From: Ischnura elegans
Lineage: Eukaryota; Arthropoda; Insecta; Odonata; Coenagrionidae
Assembly (NCBI RefSeq): GCF_921293095.1
Contig: NC_060251.1
Coordinates: 91,808,566 to 91,872,565 of the forward strand
Length of the DNA: 64,000 nucleotides
Direction of reading: 5' to 3'
Positions within the stretch are counted from its first letter, which is position 1. Every line of letters begins with the position of its first letter. The notes under the pieces were generated by a model. That model was not told where the DNA came from and made no database searches. It worked only from the letters and a program-made list of their open reading frames with translations. The position numbers were made by a program, and so were the translations under genes. Below, one piece after another: positions 10,373 through 22,639 of the stretch.

Positions 10373-13300
10373 TGCCTATTTATTATTCACTATTGAATTT
10401 TTACCCCACAATGATGAAAATAGAGATAAATGCCTCGTAAGCAAAATGTTCATCAGAAATGTTACCCCAAGTTCTCATCAAATATTTACACTGATATATT
10501 CCTCAATCATGTTTACACATCGTTAGATGACATCAAAACTAAGCCACTTTATCATTACGAGACACATTCTAGCCATTTAATGATGTAAAATGCCAATAAG
10601 TACCGACATGAGGATGTACACCAAAAATGTTAACCCAAACTTTATGAAACCAAAATAACTGCCATTGCTTTAATTTACATCAAATCAGCGTTCTAGTTGA
10701 AATGTAACAAGAAATGTTTACGTATTTATTATTCACTATTGAATTTTTACCCCACAATGATGAAAATAGAGATAAATACCTCGTAAGCAAAATGTTCATC
10801 AGAAATGTTACCCCAAGTTCTCATCAAATATTTACGCTGATATATTCCTCAATCATGTTTACACATCGTTAGATGACATCAAAACTAAGCCACTTTATCA
10901 TTACGAGACACATTCTAGCCATTTAATGATGTAAAATGCCAATAAATACCGACATGAGGATGTACACCAAAAATGTTAACCCAAACTTTATGAAACCAAA
11001 ATAACTCCCATTGCTTTAATTTACATCAAATCAGCGTTCTAGTTGAAATGTAACAAGAAATGTTTACATATTTATTATTCACTATTGAATTTTTACCCCA
11101 CAATGATGAAAATAGAGATAAATGCCTCGTAAGCAAAATGTTCATCAGAAATGTTACCCCAAGTTCTCATCAAATATTTACACTGATATATTCCTCAATC
11201 ATGTTTACACATCGTTAGATGACATCAAAACTAAGCCACTTTATCATTACGAGACACATTCTAGCCATTTAATGATGTAAAATGCCAATAAATACCGACA
11301 TGAGGATGTACACCAAAAATGTTAACCCAAACTTTATGAAACCAAAATAACTGCCATTGCTTTAATTTACATCAAATCAGCGTTCTAGTTGAAATGTAAC
11401 AAGAAATGTTTACGTATTTATTATTCACTATTGAATTTTTACCCCACAATGATGAAAATAGAGATAAATGCCTCGTAAGCAAAATGTTCATCAGAAATGT
11501 TACCCCAAGTTCTCATCAAATATTTACGCTGATATATTCCTCAATCATGTTTACACATCGTTAGATGACATCAAAACTAAGCCACTTTATCATTACGAGA
11601 CACATTCTAGCCATTTAATGATGTAAAATGCCAATAAATACCGACATGAGGATGTACACCAAAAATGTTAACCCAAACTTTATGAAACCAAAATAACTCC
11701 CATTGCTTTAATTTACATCAAATAAGCATCCTAGTTGTATAATAACACGATCTGTTAACCTATTTATTATTCACCATTGATTTTTTTACCCCACAATGAT
11801 GAAAATACATACAAATGCCTCGTAAGCAAAATGTACATCAGAAATGTTACCCCAAGTTCTCATCAAATATTTCCACTGATATATTCCTCAATCATGTTTA
11901 CACATAGTTAGCTAATATCAAGAAGTAACCACTATATGATTCTGAGACAGATTCTAGTCACAATTAAATGTAAAAGGCCAATAAATACCGACATGAAGAT
12001 GTACACCGAAAATGTTAACCCAATTTTTCTGAAACCAAAATAACTCCCATTGCTTTAATTTGATTCAAATAAGCATCCTAGTTGTATAATAACACGATAT
12101 GTTAACCTATTTATTATTCACTATTGTTTTTTTACACCACAATGATGAAAATACATACAAATGCCTCGTAAGCAAAATGTACATCAGAAATGTTACCCCA
12201 AGTTCTCATCAAATATTTCCACTGATATATTCCTCAATCATGTTTACACATAGTTAGCTAATATCAAGAAGTAACCACTATATGATTCTGAGACAGATTC
12301 TAGTCACAATTAAATGTAAAAGGCCAATAAATACCGACATGAAGATGTACACCGAAAATGTTAACCCAATTTTTCTGAAACCAAAATAACTCCCATTGCT
12401 TTAATTTGATTCAAATAAGCATCCTAGTTGTATAATAACACGATATGTTAACCAATTTATTATTCACCATTGATTTTTTTACCCCACAAAGATGAAAATA
12501 CATACAAATGCCTCGTAAGCAAAATGTACATCAAAAATGTTACCCGAAGTTCTCATCAAATATATCCACTGATATATTCCTCAATCACGTTTACACATAG
12601 TTAGCTAATATCATAAACAAACCACTATATGATTCTGAGACAGATTCTAGTCACAATTTAATGTAAAAGGCCAATAAATACCGACATGAAGATGTACACC
12701 GAAAATGTTAACCCAATTTTTCTGAAACCAAAATAACTCCCATTGCTTTAATTTGATTCAAATAAGCATCCTAGTTGTATAATAACACGATCTGTTAACC
12801 TATTTATTATTCACCATTGATTTATTTACCCCACAATGATGAAAATACATACAAATGCCTCGTAAGCAAAATGTACATCAGAAATGTTACCCCAAGTTCT
12901 CATTACATATTTACCTCGATATATTCCTCAATCATGTTTACACATGGTTAGCTAATATCATAAACAAACCACTATATGATTCTGAGACAGATTCTAGTCA
13001 CAATTTAATGCAAAAGGCCAATAAATACCGACATGAAGATGTACACCGAAAATGTTAACCCAATTTTTCTGAAACCAAAATAACTCCCATTGCTTTAATT
13101 TGATTCAAATAAGCATCCTAGTTGTATAATAACACGATATGTTAACCTATTTATTATTCACTATTGATTTTTTCACCCCACAATGATGAAAATACATACA
13201 AATGCCTCGTAAGCAAAATGTACATCAGAAATGTTACCCCAAGTTCTCATCAAATATTTCCACTGATATATTCCTCAATAATGTTTACACATAGTTAGCT

Positions 13301-13480
13301 AACATAAAAAACAAACCACTATATGATTCTGAGACAGATTCTAGTCACAATTTAATGTAAAAGGCCAATAAATACCGTCATGAAAATGTACTCCGAAAAT
13401 GTTAACCCAAACGATCTGAAACCAAAATCACTCCCGGGGCCTAATTGTACATCAAATATTAATATAATAACGGTTTCCAA
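10373..13480 (-). repeat. Right satellite arm, inverted relative to the left arm
   Basis: The landmark ACCGACATGA-GATGTACACC recurs at 10602, 10948, 11294, 11640, 11987, 12333, 12680, 13027 and 13374, a period of 346-347 bp over about nine units. It is the reverse complement of the left-arm unit. The first four units are almost identical (subtype with ATCAAAACTAAGCCACTT). The last five form a second homogeneous subtype (AAGTAACCACTATATGATTC). The last unit decays over 13430-13480. Confidence 0.95.
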
Positions 13481-13564
13481 TTCATTTCTACTTTTCTCTG
13501 GGACTCTAGCCTTAGAACTCGCCTTTGTTTACATTTTTTAATAATATTTCGCTTTCGGCCATCT

Positions 13565-13655
13565 TGAATTTAGATGTACGTCCTCATGTATACCAAACCT
13601 CCATTCGGAACGATTCAAATTGAACACGCAAATACAAGAAAAATATACTACAGAA
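13565..13655. repeat. Outer non-satellite part of the right inverted terminus
   Basis: Its reverse complement (GGAGGTTTGGTATACATGAGGACGTACATC region, given here only as GGAGGTTTGGTATACATG) matches the window start at 29-63. This shows that the inverted termini extend beyond the arrays. Confidence 0.6.
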
Positions 13656-13842
13656 GGAAGTTATCGCAGAGTTTGTGAAATTATCATCAGAGTCCTCTGG
13701 ATTGTTGATAATACACTACAAAGTTGAGTCGTCGCATCCTACCATCTTTGTTCTCTGCACTTGTTGTTTACACATAGAAAGTCAATGTGGCTGGCAGTTG
13801 CTCGGCAAGATTTTCCGTTATTTTTAGTAGAAATACGGCACA

Positions 13843-13995
13843 ATAGGTTGTAGTTCGGCTCCTAATTGCTCCATTAGCACCAAGGACGTGTTTAAAAATT
13901 TTAGTTTCCCTCAAAATACTGAGAGAAGAGCGAAATGGCTTCAAATATGCCGAAGGGACAAGTGACACCAAACAACGTCTTCCCGCCTACGTGAG
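13843..13995 (+). pseudogene. THAP zinc-finger N-terminal exon
   Basis: The frame reads IGCSSAPNCSIST...FKNFSFPQNTERRAKWLQICRRD and then a stop, after which HQTTSSRLRE continues to a GTAAGT donor at 13996. THAP domains begin M-x-C-xxxxC and continue F-FPK-xERR-KW-x-x, and all of these are seen. Met1 appears replaced by ATA (Ile), and TGA interrupts the frame at codon 41. THAP fingers are DNA-binding C2CH modules found in host regulators and in P-type transposases. With the start lost and one stop, this copy is probably dead. The splice donor is still a perfect consensus. Confidence 0.75.
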
Positions 13996-15416
13996 GTAAG
14001 TTTTTCTACACTTAACGGTTCCTTTAATACTATTACCTTAAATTTTTAATAGTGTTGATCCACGTATTTCAATTATTAGGTTTGAACTGTGCATAAGTAG
14101 TAATTTTTAAAAATATGCATTCCGGTTCAGATAATCCGGCGAGGTTCTTGACGAGTGTTTTTGTGCTTCTGTGTTTTCTATTCATCAATGGAATATGTGA
14201 AATTTTGTGACTAAACTATAATATTTAGTCTGGGTTGCAGAGATGATTGATGTAGTTCGTTACTACGTACCAGAAAGTGTAACAATAACTGTTAGTGCTG
14301 CTAGTTTTGTATTCAATAAAAATATTTGTTTTTGTCAATGCCGGTATGAAGTAATCTTACGGCCATTTACAACAATAAAGGCAATTATGTTTTTGACTAG
14401 AATCTGCGCATCTGGATACATATTAGTGGACGAAACTCCACTTTTCATTGCTTTATTTGTGTGTAGTTTATGAGAAGAATGACTATTATATTTCGAAGTA
14501 GTGTGAATGCTTAATTTTAGGATGCAATTAAAATCTCGACGAGTCGCTTTTGCGACTAATCTTTTCCTTGACTCATTCCGAATTTTTAATTCCAGTTTAA
14601 GTCCAGTGAAGAGGATTACATTCCTAGGGCTGGTTAAAACTGAAAAATACATTAACACCGAACTTTTGTCGTGGCCCAGTGCTTATTCTGCTGTCTGCTC
14701 CTGTGTACTTGAAGTTTCAACATCTTTGGCCGAATATTTACTTGTGGTACGTATTCGGGCTTAGTAACTAATTGTAAAATATGGAAATATATAATTAATT
14801 AGGTTTTTCTGAAATGGCTTCAGTGATTATCAAAGAGGACGGTACTATTCATGCCTAATTATTGCGAGATATTTAAAAAATATGGCTATGGAAAACTAGG
14901 AGTTTTTGATTATTTCTTCGTACATCATTTCAATTTCAATGCCTTGTTGTCAGTGTGTATATTATTCATATAAATTTTTCTAGAACTTATTGTTTTACTT
15001 ATACATTTACTTTTATTTAGCCTGTGTGTTTAATTTTGCTTTTATAAATGTTTTATAAATAGTGATTGTCAAGAGTGGATTGGGAGCTTATTGGTAATTG
15101 TAGATATAACTTATTCAAGACCTGATGTGGTATTGTGTGAAAATAATATGGTTTTAATGATATTTTTGAGATATCATGATTTCTGTTGCAATAAAAACTT
15201 CTTTAAAATGCATTTCTTAGTGATACGTTGTGATAAACCTAGGATATTGTACTCCTAAATCCATTTATGGTGTTTATCCTAAGCCGTAGGGGGATTTTCT
15301 GCCATTTCCTTTTGCGTTGATTCTATATTCTAGTGATTAGTAATGTTTACCATTGGAATAAATTAATAAAATTGATTTGCATTATCACTTGCCTGTTGCT
15401 GCTGCTGTTCATGCAG

Positions 15417-15488
15417 GTTCCAAGAGTGTCATTTGGCAAGGGAGCAACATAGGAAGAACTAGCACACGATGCTAAAATTACTGATTGG
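15417..15488 (+). other. Candidate internal exon (non-coding)
   Basis: 72 bases lie between a C/T-rich tract with TGCAG and a GTAAGT donor. Spliced to the THAP exon it gives a short frame that soon stops. A further acceptor occurs at 17048-17049 (TAATTGCAG). Splice-like borders alone are weak evidence. Confidence 0.3.
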
Positions 15489-16438
15489 GTAAGTTCTACA
15501 TTTTACAAGAAATACCCTGGCATTGAGCGTTCAACTACCCTTTCTCACCAGCATGCATGTATGAATAGGATACCACATTGCCATTTATTTGTTTGTTAAG
15601 GGTTGAGGTTAGTGTCTGTAGCTTTGAATATATTTGTTGAAGGTAATGCATTAAATGGCGCAATGGAAAATGGTGCACTGCAAAGTAAAAGTCAAAAACC
15701 TCATAATGAAAGTGGCATGTAAATATTAGACGCATTAGTTCTCATTAGTGGATTACTTAATCCTTATTGGCAAATTACTACATTATATGTTGTACTTAAA
15801 GGAATATATATTCCATGACGGTGTTAATGGAGAATGTAAATGTTGTTCATCTTATTGATTGGAGGGTACCATGAGCATTGACTTGAACTCTTCACTGAAC
15901 AGTTTTCTGGGGTTGAAATCTGTTCTTCATAATTACTAGTGGTTCTTTTGATAGGCAAGTTTGGTCTTGCTGTGCATTAATTCACTACTATTCTGAGATT
16001 CCTCTTATACAGTCAATTTTTTTCCATAACTATTGACTGCTTAATCCTGGTCTGAATGTTATTATAATGGATGTAATACTAGAGGAAACTGTATGACATA
16101 TTCCATGGTGGTGTTGATGGAGATAGGTAAATGGTGTTCATCGTTATAATGAGGGTCATTAATTGGGGGGTACCTTCACCATTGACATGAATTCTTTGCT
16201 GAACAGTATTCTGGGGTTAAAATATGGGATATGTTTGAGAATGCCTATTAAATGTGAAATCTATCAACCTATTCCGCTGTTTGGAATGTTTTAAAATGTA
16301 AATATTTTTTAAAGGGGGAGAGCATAGGATGGTCGAGATTAGGCAATGGAGTAGTTTAATATGACTGTATGTATTCAATTTGATAATAATTTTAGATGAT
16401 CTGATAAATGTTGAAATATTTGTGTGAAGGAGTAATGG

Positions 16439-16703
16439 CAATAGCGTAACTAGGAATATGCCTTGGGAAGGATAGGATGGCCTGGGGTAGCAACCACCCC
16501 CCTCCCCCTCAGACAACGAATCAGTCCAAGAAAATTTTTGAAGAATAACATTCCTGGAAATACATTTGAAATCATTTTGGCGCTAAAGATTTAACTTTTA
16601 GTCGATGCAGTTCAATATATAAAATAATTATAAATAATTTTTTTATTTCTCTGAGGCTTTGGGGAGGGATCTTTCCCTTCCTCCCCCCATAGTTATAACA
16701 CTG
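16439..16703. mobile_element. Diverged hAT-type MITE
   Basis: The left end CAATAGCGTAACTAGGAAT and right end TAGTTATAACACTG resemble degraded CAGTGGCGTAGCCAGGAAT ends. The flanking 8-mers AGTAATGG and AGTAACAG share six positions. Poly-C and poly-G tracts are as in the family at 48714-49018. Confidence 0.55.
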
Positions 16704-17984
16704 AGTAACAGTGTTATGGAATGTTAATGTCATATCATTCCTTTTTATAATTTTGTATGCTGACAGGAAGATTGCCATCTTGGTAATAATATTAATTTCC
16801 AGAAAGTTGTCTGCCAATTGAAATTGCACGTTTATTAATTTCCTATTGCTCAAACCATGAAAGATGATATAGAAACTTAAGTGATTGTATGTTTAATAAA
16901 CATCTACACATTATAGAACTTTATCAGGACTGTTGATTGTGAGAATTTGATGTATCACTAATTGTAAGATGCTGTTCATTAAAACTACTAATGAATTAAT
17001 GCTTTTGGTGTAATAAAGCTCAAAATTTTATTTATATTTTTAATTGCAGGTTCAGATATTCGAGTAGTCAATGTCATTGGTGGTAAAGGAACATAGCAAC
17101 ATTGAGAAGAATGCAAGATGTGTGGCAGCTGTCATCACCTATTCATCATTATCTCCTACTAATTTGAATCCATTTTAATAGAAATGTTACATCTTGTGCA
17201 CTTAAGATTTATTTTTTATTTTGCAATATGTGAATAATCTTAGTTTCAATGGAATTGTTAAATCATTCTGGAAATCTTAAAATGTAACATTTGTGGTGTG
17301 TGTACATTATATACTTTGGAAAAATGTGATTTTTTTCTTTTATAAACCTCCTTTGATGATATCTTTTATGATCTGCAACTCTCGTGAAAAGTACATAAAC
17401 TGCATGACAGCTTGTGACTTCTGTAGTTTTTCTTGTCTAATTTTGAGGTAGGATAATATTTCCGATTTTTCGGCACTAAAAATTAACCAGACTTGTCCTC
17501 AAATTCCTCGTATAATATCCATTGCGCTGTTTTCATGGAAGTTAACTCAGATAGTACATGCGAAATCTCTTCCGATCTGAAGATAACAATTCTCTCTCAG
17601 CTGATATTGTACTTTTCAAAATCTGAAATTATTCCTTTGACGAGAACAAAACGCTATATAGTAGCCCTGGGAGCAGTAATTGTACTTTTGGAAACAATTT
17701 ACCCTGTTTCAGACATAAATATGAGAGTTTCATATCTAGAAAAACATCCTGTGAAAAGAATCAAAACTTAACTGAAGCGCGAATATTTGTTATTTTTCAC
17801 GATTTAAAATTTACAAATTGATAGTAAAGTGTTCCCAGTACATCAAGATTGAATATATTATAATTTATAATTACCGAAAATGCGACAGGAATCGCGTATT
17901 TATGAAAAAAACTGGCATTATATCACTTTCCCCCATAAGACTCTATAGAGACGGAAGAACTAAAATGGCGGACGTCTCAATTCC
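16704..17984. other. AT-rich DNA without recognised gene
   Basis: It holds one candidate acceptor and exon start at 17050, and otherwise only short accidental frames. Confidence 0.3.
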
Positions 17985-18599
17985 CATAGTGGAAGTGTAT
18001 GGAACGACTCGACCCTATGAGGGAGTAGTGTAGAGAACTGCCATCCAGAGGACTCTGATTATCTTCACTTTCGTGCGCCAACCTCGTCGTGACGGATCAG
18101 TAAACGAGCAAACAAATGCGTTTACCTCCCACCCTCACCGCTCCCTGTGGTGACTGACTTCAGCGGGTAATTCAAACTTTTTTCCAAGCGTGCTTATGAT
18201 ATATTTTAAAACGCGTTTGGATGTATTTCGCATCTCACCACGAATTTCATTTGAAAATTTTCAGTCTCCTTTATGTAGTCAAATAAAATTTGGTGAGCTT
18301 GAATCTCAAGCTGTAGTTATGAAAGTTTTGGTACTTTTCAGAATAGCTGTTAAGCATTCCCTTCAGCCCATTGATTGAGAGGAAATTATTGCGTCCCGTA
18401 AGCGAGAGAAGAGATTTCTTTAGGAACAAGATGATCAAGGAAGACGTTCTTTTGATTTCTTCATTAAGTCTGATTCTTCTAAAAGGATATAAGGGATGCG
18501 ATGTGGTAAGCAAAAAGACCTCCTCAATGTTTTTTAGAACATCCTATTCGTCCCTAGAGTGTATTTCAAGAGATAAAGATTGAAAATTCAAGAAAATCA

Positions 18600-19700
18600 G
18601 CCACACCTTACGGTACCTGCACTCATTCATGTAGTTACATCCCTCTCCTAAGAATGTGATCCTTCGCACCCAGTAATTCTGATGTGTGGACCACTCTTAT
18701 TCCTTTCCATCATCCCAGGCCTCATTTTGCACCAGCCTCGATCTTCCCCTCATGCGGAGTAGCTCATCTGCCATTTATCAAGGTCCTAAAGTCTTAAGAA
18801 CAAGTAGATGAGTGTCCAGCAGCACTTCTCCTGAGTCAGAACCACACCTGACTCATCCAGCTTATCTTCCTTTTAGTGCCAAACAAGGGGATCAGATAAT
18901 GCCAGCATATTATAGACTTCTAAACAAAATGATGCCGCAGACGATCACCAAAATCTACTTAATTTAACATGTGCACACATTAACAACTGCAAAACCGCTT
19001 TCATGACCCTGATGACAAGTATGCCCTAGAATATTCCTTAGAACCTTCTAGTAGGTTGTTGTGGCTCAACGATCCAACTTGACGATGTAATGGCAATTGC
19101 CGAGCTCCTTCAAGCTGGTACCAAACTGCCAACTGTGATGATTTCCTGCATACATCTTTGCCTGTCCACTCTCCTCCACTCCCCTCATTTTGAGGCTTCA
19201 GTTTCGGGAAAAGTTAAAAAAATATGTTTGAATATAGTCCCCCCCTTTACTTTTACCATGGGCATTTTTGGAAAAAAAGGGGGGACTATATTCAGACATA
19301 TACGGTAATGTCCCGTAACTTGGTGGTCAGTGGAGTGGGATCATCAGTAGCAGCCTTACATCTCTTCTTCAGCATCTAGATGCTGTGTTCCGCGAGTCCA
19401 TTTGTGGCTGGGTGATTAGGTGTGCCTTTAACGGTCGAATCATAAAATGTCACATCAATCAGCTGATTGCCACATTGGTTCCGAAGAAACAAGTCACATT
19501 CTCACCTATGTTTCCACAGCACACAATGGGTGTGCCATCCTCAGCAGGAGCTGCAGGGGTGCCACCTGATTGTCAATTGTCGCCGATCACTGCTGGCACC
19601 TTCTCCTCCATAAGTGGTTCGACCAGCCCTGTCTCCTTCAGCCAGTAGCCTCCTCCCGCACCCTGCCAGGAACCGTATGTTGTCTTCAAATAAGCGGGGG
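18600..19700 (+). mobile_element. Ty3/gypsy LTR-retrotransposon remnant (fossil)
   Basis: The clearest part, about 19400-19650, reads like the C-terminal end of a gypsy-type integrase (a KCHINQL phrase followed by a Pro/Ser-rich tail). Upstream sequence is pol-like but very decayed. No LTRs were recognised. It is clearly broken many times and old. A small palindromic insertion sits at about 19210-19308. Confidence 0.5.
19210..19308. repeat. Short fold-back repeat
   Basis: TATGTTTGAATATAGTCCCC followed by poly-C pairs with poly-G, GGGGACTATATTCAGACATA. The arms are about 35 bases around a ~25 base centre. It looks like a tiny MITE. Confidence 0.7.
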
Positions 19701-19996
19701 AGACTAATATGATTAAATGTTTATGTTAAAGTTTATGTTATGGATGCTTTCATGTCTATATCATGTAAAATGCAGGGCCGGATTTACCCAAAGTTATACA
19801 TGCTATAGGCACCTCTCCATTGAGCTCTCCATTGAGGAGTAATTACTAGAGCCCCCCCCCTCCCTGATTTTTATGATAAGGCATAGTCACTCACATGAGG
19901 TAAGGTTTGGAAAAAAGGAATAAACAGATATATGGCTGACAGCATAAATTTATGCTTGAATTTTTACACAGGGAAAACATAGATGACTCAATTAAA

Positions 19997-21672
19997 TAGA
20001 GATGGGTCGAATAGCAGATTTCTCGAATTCGAATATCGAATTCGAATATTAAATCATTGCTCGAATATTCGAATACCTCGAATTTCGAATACCTCGAATA
20101 CTAAATGATGAATGCTGGAATGTTTGACTCGGTTGCCTATGCAGCAGGCAACACAAGATTTTGGGGAGTAATTTTGATTTCCTTTAAATGATTCGAACAG
20201 GAATTTAGCTGATTAATGAATATTTTAATTTTATGGAAACAATTGGGCATATCATTAATTCAACTAACATCGCTTTACCCCCACTTCTGCTGCCAAGTGC
20301 TAGCTGACAATCTGAGGCATTTTGCAAAATACAAGCTCTTCTCCACCGGATTTTCTTCAATTATTTTCAGTCCATCTTTGGGAGTTCTCACGAGATAAGA
20401 TGATGAATTGGAATTGCTATCAGGGAGAAACCAAATATTCTGAGAAAATATCCCTTTGTCTGGGACTGTAACAATAAAGATTTATAGCACCACTCATAAA
20501 TTGTAACTTGATATATGCTATCGGAAAAAAATACCGCATCAACTTCCGAGAAGCTCTGCTGCTCATATCGAGTTTCGCCAGAATGCTAAGTCTCCGTCGT
20601 ATTTTGACATTTATTTCTTTGCGTAAAATGCTTAAATAAACTCAGAAATACGTCGTGTTTGGTCTTATCCTTTTTGAAATTACGCGCACATTACTAATAT
20701 TTCAATTCAATAAAGGTGTAACATCAATTGACGAAAGTCATTCTTAGACACCTTTTGTGCTAATAGATGACTCATGCAGCGGTTGACCTCCACAGAAATG
20801 GGGAACTTCGAAGCTGGTAGGAAAAAAAAGGTCAGTGGGGGAGAAAAGGGAGGGCCCGAAACACGTTTCTATTGTTCTCGTGTAACTTGGTATTTTTTCG
20901 AAGCTAAGGTCTTCGTAATATGATCCCTGCGCGAGCTGTGACCTTTTTTTATTTCGAAGAAGAGAAAAGCTTCAGAGGGGGGGCTAGTGCTGAATGGAGA
21001 GGGATACCGGATCTTGGGAAATGCGCTAATGTAAGTATCCCACGGTACTCACACAGCAGTCGACCTCCAGAAATGGGGAACTTCGAAGCAGGTAGCCAGA
21101 AAAAGGTCAGTGGGTGAGAAAAGGGGGGAGGGCGTGAAACACGTTTTTATTGTTCTCGTAACTCGATATTTTTTTCGAAGCAGGGGTCTTCGTAATGCGA
21201 TCCCTGAGCGAGCTGGGACCTTTTGTTTGATTTCTGAGAAGAGGAAAGCGTCAGAGTGGGTGAGGCGAGGGCTGAATGGAGGGGGATAGCGGATCGTGGG
21301 AAATGCCCTAAGGTTGCTATCCCACGGCACTGAGGTTCTCCTGGTGGGGGGGAATCGGGGATTTTCGGATTTTTTCACCCGACCATTTTCGGTTCCCCTC
21401 TTCGAACTCTTTTCACCGCTAAAATCCACGAATTTGATGTAATTCGTCAACTTGCGTAAAACGGCGCTGCGAGCACTAAATGACCACAGTTCTCTACATT
21501 TTTCCGAGTCAACTACCAACGACGTGCGTGCGACAGTGTATGACGCGAAATTCAAAGTATTCGAGGTATTCGAGGCGGTACTTTTCGCATAACTATTCGA
21601 AACCTCGAATATCGAATACTTTCTAATATTCGAGGTATTCGAGTAGTCGCGGATACTATTCGCACATCTCTA
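19997..21672. mobile_element. hAT element with TCGAATA subterminal array
   Basis: Termini are TAGAGATGGGTCGAATAG and CTATTCGCACATCTCTA. A perfect 8 bp duplication CAATTAAA sits at 19989-19996 and 21673-21680. Both ends carry runs of ATTCGAAT/TCGAATA words. The interior has a ~276 bp duplicated block (from about 20780 and 21057) and no recognisable transposase. The 168-codon minus frame at 21049-21555 is accidental. Confidence 0.92.
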
Positions 21673-21734
21673 CAATTAAAGAAAAACAGCTTGGAGTTAA
21701 TTCTACATGAAACAGTTAAACTTTTATGCAACTA

Positions 21735-21996
21735 CAGTGGCGCCGACTCCATGGGGCCTGAGGGGGGCCGAGCCTCCTCAAAAATTCGTTATGGGTGTGA
21801 GGAAAAAATGTGTTAGGCTTGTCGATTTTCCCCGGAGTGTCAAGATGTCGAGATTTGAGTTATCAGGGTTCTAATGTTGATCATATGGCTCTTCCAAAAT
21901 GCTTAAGAAAACTTAAAACCCACTACTTATAACATTTTCCGGAGCCGGATCCCCGGTTTGGGCCCCCCCAATACTTTTTGTAAGTCGGCATCCCTG
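21735..21996. mobile_element. 262 bp hAT MITE
   Basis: Ends are CAGTGGCGCCGACTCC and AAGTCGGCATCCCTG. The 8 bp duplication TGCAACTA is perfect at 21727-21734 and 21997-22004. It is inserted in the 19773-22189 element. Confidence 0.9.
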
Positions 21997-22259
21997 TGCA
22001 ACTAAAATCTTAATGCATACCTTTTCTAAATATAATGTCTATTCATACAACAAAAAAGAAGAGTAATTTCAAAAATGAAAACATTACGTACTGCTGTAAC
22101 TAAATGAACTGCCGCCCTTAAAGGCGCCCCTTGGACTGCGATGCCCCCTAGGCACGTGCCTATTTTGCCTTACTGTAAATCCGGTCCTGTTTACATGGAG
22201 ATAAGTATTGTTGTGTTGTTGATCTTCCTAAGAAACTCATTACCCACACAGCACAAAGT

Positions 22260-22605
22260 GAATAATATGCACATAATATTCAAATATTATGCGAATATTA
22301 TGCCACCACAATGGTATAAAACGCGCATATTATGTACATAATATGTGCATATAAATGGTATAATGTCCTCATAAATTGCGGTATTATGCGCATTATATGC
22401 GGAATATATGCAGTGATGGAATGGCATAATATGCACATAATATTCAAATATTATGCGAATATTATGCCACCACAATGGTATAAAACGCGCATATTATGTA
22501 CATAATATGTGCATATAAATGGTATAATGTCCTCATAAATTGCGGTATTATGTGCATAATATGCGGAATATATGCAGTGATGGAATGGCACAATATTTGC
22601 ATATA
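22260..22605. repeat. E1 left palindromic array, two ~176 bp units
   Basis: The phrase AATATGCACATAATATTC recurs about 176 bp apart. Each unit is packed with TAATATGC/GCATATTA palindromes, CCACCACAATGGTATAA and GCAGTGATGGAATGGCA. The same words resume, inverted, at 28652. Confidence 0.85.
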
Positions 22606-22639
22606 CCCTACAAGCACACAGGAGACTGTCTCTTGACGA

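Larger units (their letters stand above)
1..13655 (+). mobile_element. Giant fold-back MULE-type DNA transposon (left tip cut by window)
   Basis: Two inverted arms of tandem ~346 bp repeats (about 114-2275 and 10373-13480) enclose an ~8 kb core with MULE transposase, SWIM and Ulp1 remnants on the plus strand. Outside the arrays the inverted similarity goes on: the stretch around 29-63 (GGAGGTATGGTATACAT...CGTACATC) matches the reverse complement of about 13565-13600. The right tip therefore lies beyond 13.6 kb and the left tip lies off the window, and no target duplication can be read. Known FB/NOF elements of Drosophila combine MULE coding capacity with tandem-repeat inverted ends, so the architecture has a precedent. 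Joining arms and core into one element is inference from symmetry. Confidence 0.65.
13670..18078 (+). mobile_element. THAP-carrying segment between inverted repeats, possible P-like element
   Basis: About 13670-13750 (GTGAAATTATCATCAGAGTC, CTCTGGATTG, TACACTAC, GAGTCGTCGCATCC) recurs inverted at about 17985-18078 with small gaps. A THAP exon lies 90 bp inside the left copy. P-superfamily transposases begin with a THAP finger just inside the left end, so a dead P-like element is one reading. The other is a host THAP gene copy flanked by an unrelated repeat. No catalytic part of a transposase was found inside. Confidence 0.4.
19773..22189. mobile_element. hAT-like element with CAGGGCCGGATTTAC ends
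   Basis: The ends CAGGGCCGGATTTACCC and GTAAATCCGGTCCTG are inverted, with GGCAC/GTGCC words just inside. The flanks GTAAAATG and TTTACATG are only partly alike. Two other hAT elements are inserted in it. No coding region is seen. Confidence 0.75.

Noticed and set aside
14243-14764. Overlapping frames after the THAP exon as transposase body
   Set aside because: No RNase-H-like or GTP-binding motif of P-type transposases could be recognised.
21049-21555. 168-codon minus-strand gene
   Set aside because: It lies across the duplicated body and tip of an hAT element, has no domain and no splice context.
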